Shown: positions 34,401 through 48,035, counted from the stretch's first letter. The stretch is DNA of 64,000 nt from Ciona savignyi (GCA_000149265.1 CH003021.1:1498908-1562907), one strand, 5' to 3'. Notes: generated from the letters alone by a model not told the origin. Made by a program: numbers and translations.

Positions 34401-37400
34401 AACATACAAGCTAAAATCTTCTCGAAGCCTTCTTCTGTGCTGACGTTTTGGTTTCATTGTATGGAAATGTGGAAGTTTGATGACATCTGGCCACACAGCT
34501 GGGCACGGAGACCCACAGACTCGACTTATACATTCCAGTTGAGCCAACTCACGATCTGCTTGAAAGAGCGGCTTTTTGGTGAACAACTCTGCTAATATAC
34601 AGCTGTGGAGTAATATTGGAGTTACAGCATAATTTAAATTTTATGGTTAAACAGTCACGACTAACCCACAACTCCAAATATCAATGGATGGAGTGTAAGT
34701 CTCCTCTCCAAGCAGCAGCTCCGGTGGACGATACCATAATGTGATAACACGATTCGTGTATGGCCGTCTGCATCACAAGTATGTTGAACAATATGTGTAG
34801 GATAGGAATAAATAGAATGGATCATTGGCAGTCATTTTCATGGTCACAGTTGTGGACATTCACATTGGCTGATTTATACATAGAAATTCGCGAAGAACCA
34901 TTTTATTACCAACAATTAAAAAGTCCAATTGCCAGTTATTACTGTATGTAGCATATGGCATAGATCCATAGACATTGCTATTAAATTTTCATAGACCCAT
35001 TTCTCTGGTCCTAATGTCCAAGACAATATTTAAAATTACCCAAATTCCAATTTCACAAATAGAAAACACAATTTCACAGATTCCCACAATTGACAGCACA
35101 AACCATGCAAGATTGGTTCACAGGGTGCACTGCAATTAAAAGTACAACTGCATGGTAAAGATGACTTACGGTTCATCTTTGTTATAAAACCTTGCCAATC
35201 CGAAGTCTGCTAACTTGATCTCGCCCTTGTTGTTCAGAAGAATGTTGGAACATTTGATATCCCTGTTGAGAATCACCAATATTACTCCACATTACTCCAA
35301 GTCATCGCACACTGTTATATGACCACACACTTTTTGTAGCTCTACCGCTCTACCAAGGTCACTTTTTAATGACCAATGATTAATCCACAAAATTAAAAAA
35401 AAGAATAAAACAACGATATCTTGTGAATTGTGAAAAATACTAATACGTAGAAGTGTGCACCTGTGTAAAAAACCCTTCTTATGGCAATGGTTGAGACCAT
35501 CTAACAACTGCTTCATAAATGACTTGATGTGGTTTTCATTGAAGTGGACCATTCCTGACTCGAGCAGTCCCATCAAGTCATGATCCATGTACTCAAACAC
35601 CAGGTAAAAGGCACACTCTGAAAAACCGTCTGAATTTATATGTTGTAATAATCCTGCTTAGATCCAAACCTTTTTCTTTTCTATAGTCAGTTGCATCAGA
35701 TTTATCTGTAAGCACATCTTTCAAAGACACAATATTAGGATGCTGAAGTTGCCGCAAAATCTTGATCTCGCGTACGGCAGTAATTGGGAAACCTTCACGT
35801 TCATTATCCAATCGGACCTGTAACAATTGCACAGGGAGTTTTTAATAGTGAAAAGTAAGAAAGTAATAAAGATTGTCTATTACACTTCATGAAATAATGT
35901 CAAGCACAATCAGCTCAAATGAGACAACAACAAAAAAATAAAATTATGCACAAACACATTTTTTGGGGAAATCCCATTTAGCAATAGAATAAACATTAAA
36001 CTTGCGAATCTACATACCATAATTCAAACAAAATTGCAAAAGACACCCAGTTGTAGGAAACTTTTATGTAATTCACAGGCAAAAAGGTGCTTTAAAAGAG
36101 CAGAATTAATTAGGTTTTACAATTGACACATGTAAAAAGGAATAACAATGGCAATAACAGTTAACCGCCTCATTGCAAGTATTTATATAACTAGAAATTT
36201 ATCAGATGACCCATTAACCCTTTAAACTGCCGCTGTCGACTCATGTCGACAGCGCCGAAAATTACATAAGTAGAAAAGTATACGGCCGATTTTGATCAGT
36301 GAGATGGCGCTGGAGAGCTGAATAATTTCTGCGTTTGCCAATATAAGATGATATATAGGTTTGCATTTGATACTTTTTAGTTATTTGAGTTTTAAAATAT
36401 GTATACATATATGTGTGGTTTTGGTTGTTTTAATTAATTTTAATTTTGGTTTTAGTCCCCGATTAGTTTTCAACTATTGTCGTCATGGTTCGCTTGGTTA
36501 GTTTGAAAACAATCCATTCGTTTTTGGCTTGTACATTTTGGATCAGGCTATTTTTTGCGTATTACGACGTCATCAGTTAAGTTGTGACGTCATCACAAAA
36601 AGAGTAGTACAAAAATGTTCCAAAGATAATCATAAATAACTTTGCTAAATACTGTTTTGTTTATAATGAGAAAAAAATATAGTTTTTTGTTGATCTAAAT
36701 AGTAACACATGACGTCATTGCAGAATGTATGACGTCATCAAAATTTTACTTATGCAAATAAAAAGAAAATTTATTACTGAACAACTTTTCTGTTAATCAT
36801 ATCATGCTTACATCAATAGTTTTGTGTACAGAAGCCTCTAACTTAAGGTTACTTAGCTGAAAAATGAACTGAAAAACAGCCGGCAGTTAAAGGGTTAACT
36901 TTTAAATTATCCGGTTATAATGCAGATCAGGACAGTTTAGTTTATGTTTTAGCACATTCTCAATATTTACATCTTCTAACAACTTGTTTCCTGATCTGTT
37001 TCGAAGCTAGTCAATTAAAATGCTCACACCCAGCACACTACAATTTATGATGTCTTATTTTAGCCGCCATCCCAGAAGCTAATGATTCCACCAACCCTAA
37101 AGTTGAATGTTTGTTATTATGATGCTGGAGAAAAAAGGTTGTTGTGACTTAAGATGCAAAACTGACAAATTCTTATCAACCAACAATAAATTGACAAACT
37201 ATTTTAGGAAAGCAAATAGGTTTTATTGTTGTAAAGACTTATTGAGACATTGGTTTTCCTTATTAAAGAATAAATTCCATTTCTGGATTTTTTTTTACTT
37301 TCTTTAGAAAGAAGTGTTGCTTTAGTATTAAAATGTTCCATAGACACTATAAAACATGGCATTTCAAAGACCTTTTTAACCACAATTCCCATGCAGCACT

Positions 37401-40400
37401 ACAAGCTAGCTAATGTTATTTTCAGCACTGATGGAATGCCTCAGAAGTTAAGTTGTCAAAGAAAAACAAGACTGAACCTTTTTTAGTGCACATATCTCAT
37501 CCGTTTGTTTATCCCTGGCCTTATAGACCTGACCGAATGTCCCTTCCCCGGTGATTAGTATGAAAGAATATTCATCTTCGCACATTGAACCCCAGTCTGT
37601 GCCATTTTCATCAACTTCTCTTGTGCGTGGCCCACACATTCTGTAACAAATTATAGTTATTTCGTTAAAACCATGGTGAAAAAAGAAAGAATCTACAATT
37701 AAAATTCATGCAAAACTACTTAAGTAGAACCTACTTGGGTCTCTTCTTTTTTGCTTGTTCCTTATCTGTGTGGGGAGGAGTTTGTACGCGCTCATCATCA
37801 TCGGTCGAGGGGAGCACAGGGGAAGGGGGAGGTCGTGAAGCCCTTTTCTTGTAGATGCTTCCTTCACACTGTATATGAGTGACCAATAGCGAGGAGTGGT
37901 AAATAATCAGCAATGCCACATTTTCACTGCTTTCTCACCTGATATTCCCATCCGGTGTTTCTGGTTCGTTTGAAGTGGAATGCCCGTTGGGTGGGGTGTG
38001 GTCAACAAGTTGGTCATTGAAAGAAGATGATTCAATGGCTGATGATATTTCCTCTTTCACTGTGTATTGTTATATTAAAAACAAGCTTATATTGCCATAT
38101 CCTGTACCTGTAGAGTTTATTTTTGCGGCCATCTCTTCAAGTTTAACCGACTGTGCATGTTGCATCACCACCCTATGGTCAACATCCTTTGTGTGTGCAT
38201 CCTGCTTAAACAGTTTAATCAATGCAAGTTCAAATAGCACTTTGCATCTAACAAACATACCACAGCTATAGCCGGCAGTTGTTCATGTAGTGGGGGTGTC
38301 TTGATAGGAGATGTCCAACTTTCAACTGCTGCATGCAATGTTTTACCATTTTATAAAAATAAGCAGGGGAGTGGTAGAAACCAACCTGGTAAATCACTGT
38401 TATTGGTGGGAATTTGTTGGTTGGACGAATTAATCTCACTTATTGTTGTCTTCAAGCCAATACCCTCCACCTAAACCATTAAATATTTAAGATTGATACA
38501 GTACCTAATGCTGGTGACCCATCCACACCAACCAGTGGGGACTTACCTGACTTTCAATGGCACTTTCACTGCTGTCCCTCCCCTTCCTACTCAGCTTTCT
38601 TTTCTTTTCTTTCCTTCGCTTGTGGTGCTTGTGTTTCCGCTTACGATGGCCACGTTCTTCCTCTGTTCAAATAGAAATTGTATGGTTCGATATCGGTGGC
38701 AGAACCAGGAAGACATTGGTTTCCATGAATTGCTTGCTGGCAGCAAAATGTTAGACCGCATGTCCGCATTTTTTATGTTTTTTCAATTTTTTTGATATGC
38801 TGTATTGTTCAAATACAGATAATTTATTTAAATATATTTTGAAAGAAACACAATTCTGTAACAATCTGATTTGGATGAACTAGCATTTTAGGTTACAGCA
38901 AAATATCCGGTGCGACAACATACCAAATAGAGCGGTTTATAAAAGAAATAGGCCTATACAGCATAAAACACATTAGATGTACTAGATGTTAAACGTTTTC
39001 TCTACTTTTATTAATATGCTGTCCCTTTAATCTTAAATAATTATAATGAAATAATAACAAGGTGGTAAAACACAGCTTTAAAATGTGACGAGGCAAATGC
39101 AAACAAACAGTATGAAAGGACATTTATGCAAAAAAAAAATCAAATTAAAAATAGTGGCTATAAAGTAAAATTAAATATTATATTGAGGACCTTTTAGTAA
39201 ATTTCACCATTGCTATGTAACCCATTTACCATCTACTCACATTCGAGCTTCCTCGTTTAAATTGTTACCAAACCCAACTTGTCAAAATAATTTTACCTTC
39301 TTTAAGCTTTCGTCGATTTTCACTGAGTTGAGCTGCAAGGTCTTTAACAGTCATGAGGTTAGAGGAAGATTTTCCAGATGATTTCTGCTGTGTTGAGGAG
39401 AATAGAATACACAACTAGTATACAGAAAAAATTAGCCACTAATGGAAAGCTGAAAATTACTGAATACAGTTAAACAAAGAGTTGGGTGGAGCATGGTGTA
39501 CATAGAAACCTAACAATCTACCATATTTGCTTCAAAAGCCAATAGTCAGCCTGATGACAGGATCACCATGAAAGGATTGATTGCAAACACTCATTTGTTA
39601 AACGGTTGTAATGCTAGTCTTTAGGTAAAAATGTTGCCATATTTAACTCACGGTTGGGGGAGATGTATCAGAGGCTTCAATATCGCTGCTTTCTGTGTCC
39701 GAGTGCGAACTTTAGATAGAAAGGATTATAAGTACTATGTACTAATATAAATTCTGCCTTTGGTAATTTAGCAATAGTGGGGATATGGAGGCAGCTCATT
39801 CCATCAGCTTGACGAAAGCTAGCTGTGTCGCATGTGCATTGCACTTTTACCTTATGACTCTAGAATGGTGTAATAAGTGCTGTAAAGAATATATGGCATG
39901 ATGACAAAATAGGTATTTATATTTACCTAAAATCTCTCTTAGATGATTTGAATCGTTTCGAAGGTTTGCGATATGATGATCTGCAAATATCATTTTGTAA
40001 ACAAAATCAGTTGATTTCTTAGGTTGTTTCAGCATAAATAATTTTGATGTATGCGTAGTTATAAAACTGTTTAGTTACCTGATTAAGTTAAAAATACACC
40101 AAGAAGGTAAAATTAGAATTATATATCGTTTTTTCCAGTTATTATGAGTTTGTAAACAATCTATACTATTTTTTGTAACATTTAGTATGGTATTCCGAAC
40201 ACAACATTGTCCAACTCAAACATAAAAAAATCACTACCGAACAATTAAATCAAGAATAAATCGTAAGGTTAAATGTAAAAGAGTTTATTATTTATTGGAA
40301 ATGCTTTTTTTTAAATGTTGTTAATTGTATGTCTAAATCTATGTTTGATGTCTTAGTGACATTTGGATTTCTATAATTGATTCTGATGAACTTGGTCTGT

Positions 40401-43400
40401 CACGTAGAGAAAACGCTGTAAATAAAATTGTACATAACTTTCCGTTTAACTAATATGTGACATAACATAACTAAACACATAGAATGATATTTCTATAAAA
40501 TGTAATGAAAAATTGACCTGGACCGTTTGTGCTTCTTGTGCTTTCTGTGTTTGTGGCGACTACGACTTTGTGACCTTGATGACCCTCGGTCACGTTTGGT
40601 TTCATCTAACAATGACATTATCAGTATAAGAGGAACAGTTTCTTTGAGAACCTACTCTTGAGAATATATATCTAAAAATATTTATTTTATACCCTAAGAG
40701 TTTCAATGTATATTATAGTCAGAATAATTCGAAGATATTTGGTGAAATAGTCGTTACCTTTTTATTTCACCATGGGAAAAAATCCTTATTCAAGTTAATT
40801 GAAATCAAAATTTAGTTCAAATTAGGGACATATTGGTACCAAAAAAAAGTTCAAAAGCAGTTGCACTGTGTATAGCACAAGGACGGATGAATAAAACCAT
40901 TGGCGCCAAGTACGGGGGTGCGGGGAGTGCCGCGTTTTTATAAAAAAAAAATTAAAAACATAATAATTGTGGATTACAGAATGTTTCTAACTGATAGTGA
41001 TGGAACGGACCGGAGCCGGGTAGCGGCCCTATTTTACTGTTCAGTTCCCACCAAATATTGCATTAATATCTGGCCGAGTTTTGGTTATTTTTCATTATTG
41101 TGATTCAAACTAGGAAGCCCGAATGCGAGTAGATAAAGCAACGCAGTATTCGTTTAAACTTTTAAAGCTAGCAAAGAAGGATTGCACGCCATTGTTGTGC
41201 TAGAGACCACAGTCAACTTTAATATTTCATCCCCGAAACGCCTTGCCAGCTTACTGCATTTAAATTGGGAAGCAAGCAATCTTTACGACCCAAGAGCTCA
41301 TGTCCACTGTGTCCAACAATATGGGTTATTATTTCTTGGGTTGATTGTACACATTTTGCTAATAAAGGAATTCGCGAAAACGCTTTAATTTCAATGTAAG
41401 GATGTTTATTGAATTTATGACAGCAAAGGCGTTCGGTAGGTTAACTTAAACAACGATGATTTTAAGCGCACATGTTATCTTGTTCAATCCTACTTTTTAT
41501 CTTAAGAATCGGCGCCGCCCGATCAAAGCAAATATTCCGACATCAGCTGCAATTGGCATTATGTGAGGTCCAGCATTGCAGCTAAACTTTTATAACGAAA
41601 GGCGCATCTCAGTTTAACCGAACGAATAGAAGACATTTAACCCGTAATAAAATACCTGACATGGTACTTTCACAATTATTTACGCGATCAACCGGGCATG
41701 CGTCATAGCTATCAGATAAGTTTGCAAACACGGTTAAGGTTACATAAATGAAGGGCCAACATGTTAAATTTTTTTTCGGCCGCACTCCCAGACTTTTGAA
41801 AACTTAGCGCCTATGAATAAAACACATACCGGTACCCAATTTACGTCGAGGGGAAATCCTAGGTTCCTCGGTTGTGCGATGCACATAATGTGGGGATGTT
41901 GTAGGGTGAGGTGGAAGTCCGTCTAAAGTGTCCCGCATATCTACATCCTGCTTCCGATGGATACTGCAATTAAAATAGGGTTGTTGTATACTAGACTTTA
42001 AAATAAGCTATAAATTTTCTGGCGGTACGTAGGTATGCTGAGTATGCCATGCATACCCGGAAATTTGGGCAGGGTATGTAGCACACCCTAAATTTAGCGT
42101 AGTTTTACTTATATATTTTACAAATTAATCCTTATTTTTAAATTTAAACTGTTAAGATTGTAACTCTATTGAAAAATCAAGATGGGCAAGACAACCTAAA
42201 TTTATAAGGTACATGAGACATTTGTTTACCAACAGAGTTTGTAAACAAATTTAGAAAAACAAAGTAATTTGGTTTATTTCACTACCGTTGATTTATGGGT
42301 GAAATGAATCCATTTCTTTCACCAGCGCGGCTCAATGATTTCTTACTTTTTGGTGAGAATTATAAATTTCTGTTTTTTTCGATAAATGGTATCCTGAACT
42401 ATTTATATCGAAATTAAAAAAAAATAAGGTGTAATGTAAAAGAAAAACATATTTTTAATTATAGAATTTATGCTACACAGCATGTTAATTTATTTATTAT
42501 TGTTTTGTGGTACGGTTGCTACAAAATTTGAAAACGGTTGCTACAAAATTTGAGTTAATATAGAATTAGACATTTCTATTTTACTACATTGGAATCCAGA
42601 CGCTTCTGGTAGGGTGAATGCACAAAAGTTGGGTAACATAGTCAGCTTTAAAACACTGATCAAAGCATGCCACCAAGTTTTACTTAGCCATGCAAATAGT
42701 TGGGTTAACGACTCTCTGTGATTTAATTAATTAACTGCATATAAACCTGGTAAAATAAAGTTTGTACCTTAAGGGTTTGAATATAATTTATAATTACTAG
42801 AGGTGTGACATAGTAGCATTGTCCTTATAAAGATTATTTGTTTTAAAGCCATGGTGTATCATAGAATTAGCGATTGAATGAAAGTAGAATATAAGATTTA
42901 CGAGTAATATGGTGATCTGTCTTATAGTGTTAGTTTACCATCTAAATATCACACATGGGATATTAATGACCAACATTATAAATTTTCCAAGACTCACGAC
43001 TTATGTAATGGAAAGTTATCATTAAAGAACGGGTAACTGACAAGTATTGGTAAAAGAAAAACAGTTAATTAACAGTCGTAATATAGATATATAGAGTTGT
43101 AACAACCTTTGATTGTACCCATGTGGTGAATCAAATCGAGGGTCCTTATCTAGGTTTCCTGGTTGGTCATTATAAGTATCTCTGCGGGGTGGTGAACGAT
43201 ATCGTGGTGAATGAGGCGGAGTGACAGACCTTCGGATAATTGGAAGTGGGGGGCGCTGAACAAATCTTTGCGGGTAACCATGTGGAGGGGATCGGCGGTC
43301 TTCATATCGCCGCCAATCCTCTCCGTGTCGATGAAATGGACTTCTAGGTAAATAACCTGTGCCATTGTATGGGTAACGATGGTGTCGGTCCATGTCTTCA

Positions 43401-43810
43401 CTGCTGTAACCAGATTGAGATGATGCTTCAGAACTTCGTCTCTCACGGTGTTTTTTATTCTTTACTTTCTTTGATTTATTAGTTTTATTTTTAGGTTTAT
43501 TATTATCAGATGCCCGTACAGAATCTTTTTTGTTGTCACAAGATTTGTGCCTCCTCCCTTCAGCAATGGACTTGTGTGAAGCTTGAACCACGCTCGATTT
43601 GATTGTCACCGTCTTTGGGTTATTATGGTGGGAAATATTCCTAACTTTATTGCTTGTATTCTTTGAAAAAGATTCTGAGTCGGACGAGGAAGTAAAATTC
43701 TGATATGCTACTAACGGTTTAATCAACTTCTTATCACTTCTAGGTGGACTGTGAAGCTTTTTGACCGGCGTGGCTTCCTTGTGAGAAGTTGAATTTTTAC
43801 TTAGGGGCAT
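31484..43810 (-). CDS. CDK12/13: Cyclin-dependent kinase 12/13 (transcription elongation kinase)
   Basis: 25 exons with consistent phases give about 1137 residues. Coding order: 43107-43810, 41836-41963, 40518-40605, 39927-39980, 39652-39709, 39297-39384, 38547-38662, 38386-38470, 38261-38328, 38108-38201, 37939-38059, 37735-37857, 37478-37640, 35670-35817, 35461-35617, 35170-35262, 34666-34767, 34408-34602, 34095-34226, 33926-34040, 33551-33616, 32389-32587, 32113-32175, 32002-32061, 31484-31677. The N-terminus is a long RS-rich, basic region. The kinase follows KKKRPK and CGPR: glycine loop [17 protein letters not shown] lysine, [11 protein letters not shown] helix, [11 protein letters not shown] catalytic loop, DFGLARF, and T-loop [35 protein letters not shown] is the CDK12/13 C-terminal extension that contacts ATP. 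CDK12/13 with cyclin K phosphorylate the RNA polymerase II tail. [18 protein letters not shown] matches a conserved C-terminal helix of the family. The CDK12 versus CDK13 split is vertebrate, so this is a pro-orthologue. Confidence 0.95.
32655..33370 (+). repeat. GTGTCAACCA family copy in a CDK12 intron
   Basis: Shares GTTTAACCACCAATATTTGT, GCAAGCAGGCTCCCTAACC, GCATGGGTCCCTGAGGTAAC and TATTCCAGAAAGTTTTAG with 7824-8265, and from 33080 on the module AGCGCTATGCC..GGAGAATTCCCCTGG with 15770-15960. It lies in the intron between exons 21 and 22 of CDK12. Confidence 0.55.
36218..36894 (+). mobile_element. piggyBac-like MITE (677 bp) in a CDK12 intron
   Basis: Inverted ends CCCTTTAAACTGCCG and (right end reversed) CCCTTTAACTGCCGGC are flanked on both sides by TTAA (36214-36217, 36895-36898). 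TTAA duplication and CCCTTT..TGCC ends are characteristic of piggyBac-type transposons. A palindrome GTCGACTCATGTCGAC sits near the left end. No transposase frame remains. A longer relative lies inverted at 3727-4506. Confidence 0.88.
40898..41815. mobile_element. hAT-like non-autonomous element beside CDK12 exon 2
   Basis: Ends CATTGGCGCCAAG and (right end reversed) CATAGGCGCTAAG form 13-bp inverted repeats with two mismatches. An 8-bp direct repeat AATAAAAC flanks it (40890-40897 and 41816-41823). The right boundary lies 12 bp from the CDK12 exon 2 donor (exon starts at 41836 on the plus strand). Frames inside (e.g. 40900-41103, 41182-41388) show no domain. Confidence 0.8.
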
Positions 43811-45065
43811 TTTCTACCCAATAATCCGGCCATTGAAAAATGTTTACATCTTTGTAATGATGAGTCACCTAATAATAAAAAATGCTGCAAAGAAATGATT
43901 CTTCGTTAAAGTTACCAAGCTCATAATAAGACAAATGTGGTACTCTTTCACAATCGTGGTAAATACACATGATCTTGGATTCAAGCCAATTTCCTTATCT
44001 GGAATCAGCGCGACAACACAAAAGACAACGCCGCCACAAGCTGCAGTTGTTTATTCGGAGAACCCTATGTATCAACGAATGGCTGCCCGACCTATAACTT
44101 TCTTTGCCAAAAACGGTGCCGATTTGACAATACCCTAAAGAAAATCAGTTAACGGTTAACCGATTATTGTTACATCAGTTAACCGTTTTTCAAATTAACC
44201 GTTAATTCGCAGCCCTAGCCACAAGGCACAGGTAGAGACCATCGAACAACTCATATTGTTTATGACGGCTTTCCTTTTTCCTCAATTGTTTTCGCTATCT
44301 TTACGCTCACTTTTCTAACTAACTTGGTAGACATTTGAACTTGGTTAAGCTTTTTTCTATAATAACATGCACCCATAAAGTAAGATCACGTAATACTGTA
44401 CCACTGCCGGAACAAGGAAAATTTTATACACAACGCACATTATTCTGTAACAATGGGAAGTGGTCACAGTACTGTAAACATAAATTAATCGGAGTGTGAA
44501 GTAGTCTTATATTGTCTTTAAAAATGACAATAATGCCATTACAATTCAGAAAAAGTTTTTAAACCATGAGCTACGAAGTATGAAGTCTGCAGTGGGCCAC
44601 AGCCCTTTTGGAAGCACCAAAACAAGGGGGCTAGTGATGGAATATTATAAGTAAGTAATATAATGGGTAAGCGGTAACCAACTACACCTCTACAATCCTT
44701 AGAATTAGGGAAGCAATAATAAATTTGTAGAATAACTACCGAATTAGAAAAACAGAAATTCACTTCACAGGTTAAATAAGTGACAATATATAAACATAAA
44801 CCAAAATTGCATTTTTAAGGCATTTTTTTTTAAGGTTGCATTTTTAATGACTGAAACCACTACCGGTACCCTATCCTTTAAATAACATGACAAACTATAC
44901 CCTTTCAAGATTTATCTTCTTTGATGAATTAGTTAACACAAATTACAAACCTTAGCAATTGACTCCTATTTTGGCTCCCCTTTCAATCAAAAATAATTAA
45001 TCTGTTAAAAAATACACACAATAATGCAAAATAAAATCAAAAGCTTGGATCAGCAACCGTGGTAA
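43811..45065. other. Upstream flank of CDK12; no gene recognised
   Basis: The CDK12 promoter and 5' UTR should be at the left end. At 44150-44215 a short stretch (GTTAACGGTTAACCGATTAT, ending GCAGCCCTAG) resembles a TTAACCGTTA motif found inside both hAT copies near 7330 and 45800, so it is probably a transposon fragment. The remainder shows only short frames. Confidence 0.4.
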
Positions 45066-45165
45066 NNNNNNNNNNNNNNNNNNNNNNNNNNNNNNNNNNN
45101 NNNNNNNNNNNNNNNNNNNNNNNNNNNNNNNNNNNNNNNNNNNNNNNNNNNNNNNNNNNNNNNNN
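45066..45165. other. Assembly gap (100 N) with overlapping flanks
   Basis: The 22 bases just left of the gap (45044-45065, CTTGGATCAGCAACCGTGG plus TAA) are repeated just right of it (45167-45188). This is best explained by two contig ends that overlap but were not merged. Confidence 0.97.
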
Positions 45166-45384
45166 TCTTGGATCAGCAACCGTGGTAATGGATTACAAGG
45201 TAAAGTTTAATATTATTTTCATTTTTCAGCATTGCACTATCTGGCCCAATAGCTTTTTCTCCAAAGGTACACATGTAACAAATATCGAATAACTCTGTAC
45301 TATTCTCCAGTCTGTTCATTCACTATTGGTTAGCTAACTTAAAACTGGGAATTTTAAATCTAATTTAATAGAATTTATGTGGTG

Positions 45385-46276
45385 TAGGGATGCACAAACT
45401 AGAATATCGAATCTTCCGGATTCGAATCCAAATATTACGTTTATTTCGAATATTTGGATTCGAAATAATATACATTGCACATTAAGAACTATAATTGCAT
45501 GGAGATTACAATGGATATTATAAGCATGGGCGCCGACTTCCGCCGTTGCAACGTTGTAAATTCGCCGCAATGTCTGTTTTATAATTACGCAAAAACTTCC
45601 CTGCGCATTTAAATAATTATAACATTAAATCGTCTAACCGCAGCGCCGCTTTTCCAGCCGTGTTTATTGCTTTGATCGGCGGTTTGACATAGGGTTACGT
45701 TGACCTAGATTCAATACAAGACCACTGACGCACTCCCGTTTTTCCCCATGTTCTTCACATTACTAACTATCAGCTAGAGAGAACAGTAGGCTAACATCGG
45801 TTAACGGTTTTTTTCTTTGATCAGTTAACCGTTATAAGAATCTGGGTTCTTGTACAGCCCCCGCAGACACATAAATATTTGGTATATTCTTTCCGTTTTG
45901 TTGACGCTGAGCTGCGTATTGACGACCATGCAATATTTCAGCGGGGGAAGTAGTTAGATTAAACACTTAAACTCCTGGCTTAATCTTTTAGCTTTGTAAA
46001 TCGTTAGTATCATAGTTCTATCCGAGTTAGTTCGAGGCATAGGGCCGATTGTGACGTCATAAAATTTCGCGCAACGGTTAAATTTTTCTGAAGTCGCCGC
46101 CTATGATTATAAGTATGTAATCACACTGGCCATAGAGGTAGTCAGCGGAAGCAGAAATTTTTGACGATCTTGCCACTTTAACTCGAGTTTGCTTTTTAAT
46201 ATAGAATAGGATTCAATATTCTGGATTCGAAATAACTATTCTAGAATACCAAGATATTCTAGTTTGTGCATCCCTA
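45385..46276. mobile_element. Non-autonomous hAT element, copy B (892 bp)
   Basis: Same family and orientation as 6836-7823: TAGGGATGCACAAACTAGAA at the left, GTTTGTGCATCCCTA at the right, near-identical interior (for example GTTGACGCTGAGCTGCGTAT). A perfect 8-bp duplication ATGTGGTG flanks it (45377-45384, 46277-46284). It lacks several short stretches present in copy A. Confidence 0.92.
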
Positions 46277-46333
46277 ATGTGGTGCCTCTTAATACTATAC
46301 AGGATCGCTTGGATGGCTAAGGAAAGTAATTCT

Positions 46334-46918
46334 AACCCTGTCCCAAACGATCTCAACCCCAGAACTAACTTTAACCCCAACCCTAACATTAATATCTTAT
46401 CTTATTTTATTGGGAGAAGTTTTCTCCAAGGCTTTTGTAATTACGAAGTATAGTAAGCGATTCTGTAATATTTAGAGGTACCGGACTTTATGTAAATTAA
46501 GTTTTGTTCCGTTTAAGTCTTTTCAATTCCAGCGATTTGGCAGCACAGACTAACAAAGGTCCGGAAACAAATTTTTGTTGTTGTTTAAGTAAAATTCGGA
46601 GACCACAACATTGCTAGTCGGACACTAAACATTTTTTCTGATCATCTAAGTAAGCCAAGTCTCGAAATTGATTTTTCGTGTGCAATTGAGACATTACGTT
46701 TTTATTCATTTCTTTTTATAGGTTTGGCATGTAACATTGTTATCCCATGGTGTTCATCTCTAAATTTCAGTAGAACAAGTAGGGAAAAACTAAAAGGAGG
46801 AAATCGGGAAGTAGGTACACTGTATACTAAAATAAAGAAAATGGCATAAGGTTTTAAACATGGGGTTGGAGTTAGGGTTAGTTCTAGGATTAACATCATT
46901 GTTTAGGACAGGGTTTAA
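46334..46918. repeat. Inverted pair of AACCCT-rich segments
   Basis: 46334-46392 (ACCCTGTCCCAAACGATCTC ... CCCCAACCCTAACATTAA) is roughly the reverse complement of 46860-46918 (GGGGTTGGAGTTAGGGTTAG ... GGACAGGGT). They could be the ends of a 585-bp inverted-repeat element. No flanking duplication was identified. Confidence 0.4.
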
Positions 46919-48035
46919 ATTAGTTTTCGTAGTTTTAGTCCAGTATGGAAGTACGGCAGCTGCACACTCGAGTTTTATTACCCTGCGTCTTTGCACACTT
47001 GGGTAATTTCACACACGCTCATGACCTGGCAGACAGGTGATTGTTTCTTTATACTGAGCATACGCTCGGGAGACAGCTTATATGAGAAACAAACCAACGG
47101 TGCGTCGGCTCGTAAGCGTGTGTGTTGACCCAGGCCCGGCCTTACGGTTTAAACATAAACATCATAGAATTTCCAACAAACCTGTAAACTTACTCCTGGA
47201 CCTCGGGTAATTTACTGTTAGTACATTTTTTGTTATGTAGCCTACCCTATGTTATGTAGATATATATGCTAGCTGACGGACACGATAGATTTGGAATAGA
47301 ATAATATGTTTGTTTAAGATTTTGGTAAAACAGTAATAAAAAGGAAATTGTGTAAGACTTTAAGTGTGCACTCTTGGACGTTTGCACACTGCACACTTGA
47401 ATATTTGGTGCGTGCACACTTGAGATCTCGGCGAAAAGTGACGTATTTTCCATACGGGGTTTAAGTAAGCAATTTTCCTTCTTCCCTCTTTCCCATTTCC
47501 TCCCTTTTAGTGTTGCCCGAACAAGTAGTAAGTTTGACTTTATGTCCATGGAACATTTGCCTACGTTTAAAAATCTGCAATTTAACCAGTGCTGACGTAG
47601 GGCTAGTTCTGATATTGAGATTATGGTTAGAACAAATTAACTTGTCTAGTGAGCAGTTTTCCCCTTTTTAAGTGTTGCCTGTTGAAACATCCTTCTAATA
47701 GGCCTACATGCAGTTAATAATAAAAAATACTTTCTTTGTTAAACCATCTATTTTTTCCACTGTAAAAAATGAACCTTTTAAAACTAAAGATATACTTATT
47801 AAAACACATAACTGTAACAGAAAACGTTCTCCCTTATAACTTATCAAACTAATAAAAGAATAAGCGCGTTCTCATCTATCGCCCCATAGCGGTAACATAA
47901 TGTCACGGTTGGTTTCACATAGTTTATTCTAACATAACTATGTATTTTATTTAGGGTTAAAATTATTCATTGTTCGTAACACTGTATATAGTAATAAGTA
48001 TACACTATAGTTATAGATGTATGAAGTGATGCAAA

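Noticed and set aside
38070..38258. Separate small proteins overlapping CDK12 exons on the plus strand (37975-38271, 38493-38795)
   Set aside because: They are antisense shadows of CDK12 exons 7-11, whose phases agree.
40900..41388. Two plus-strand frames inside the element at 40898
   Set aside because: No domain; both lie within a non-autonomous transposon in a CDK12 intron.
43935..44138. Plus-strand frame upstream of CDK12
   Set aside because: No recognisable motif; likely chance frame in the promoter region.
45334..45570. Minus-strand frame in hAT copy B
   Set aside because: Entirely within a non-autonomous transposon and its flank; no transposase motif.
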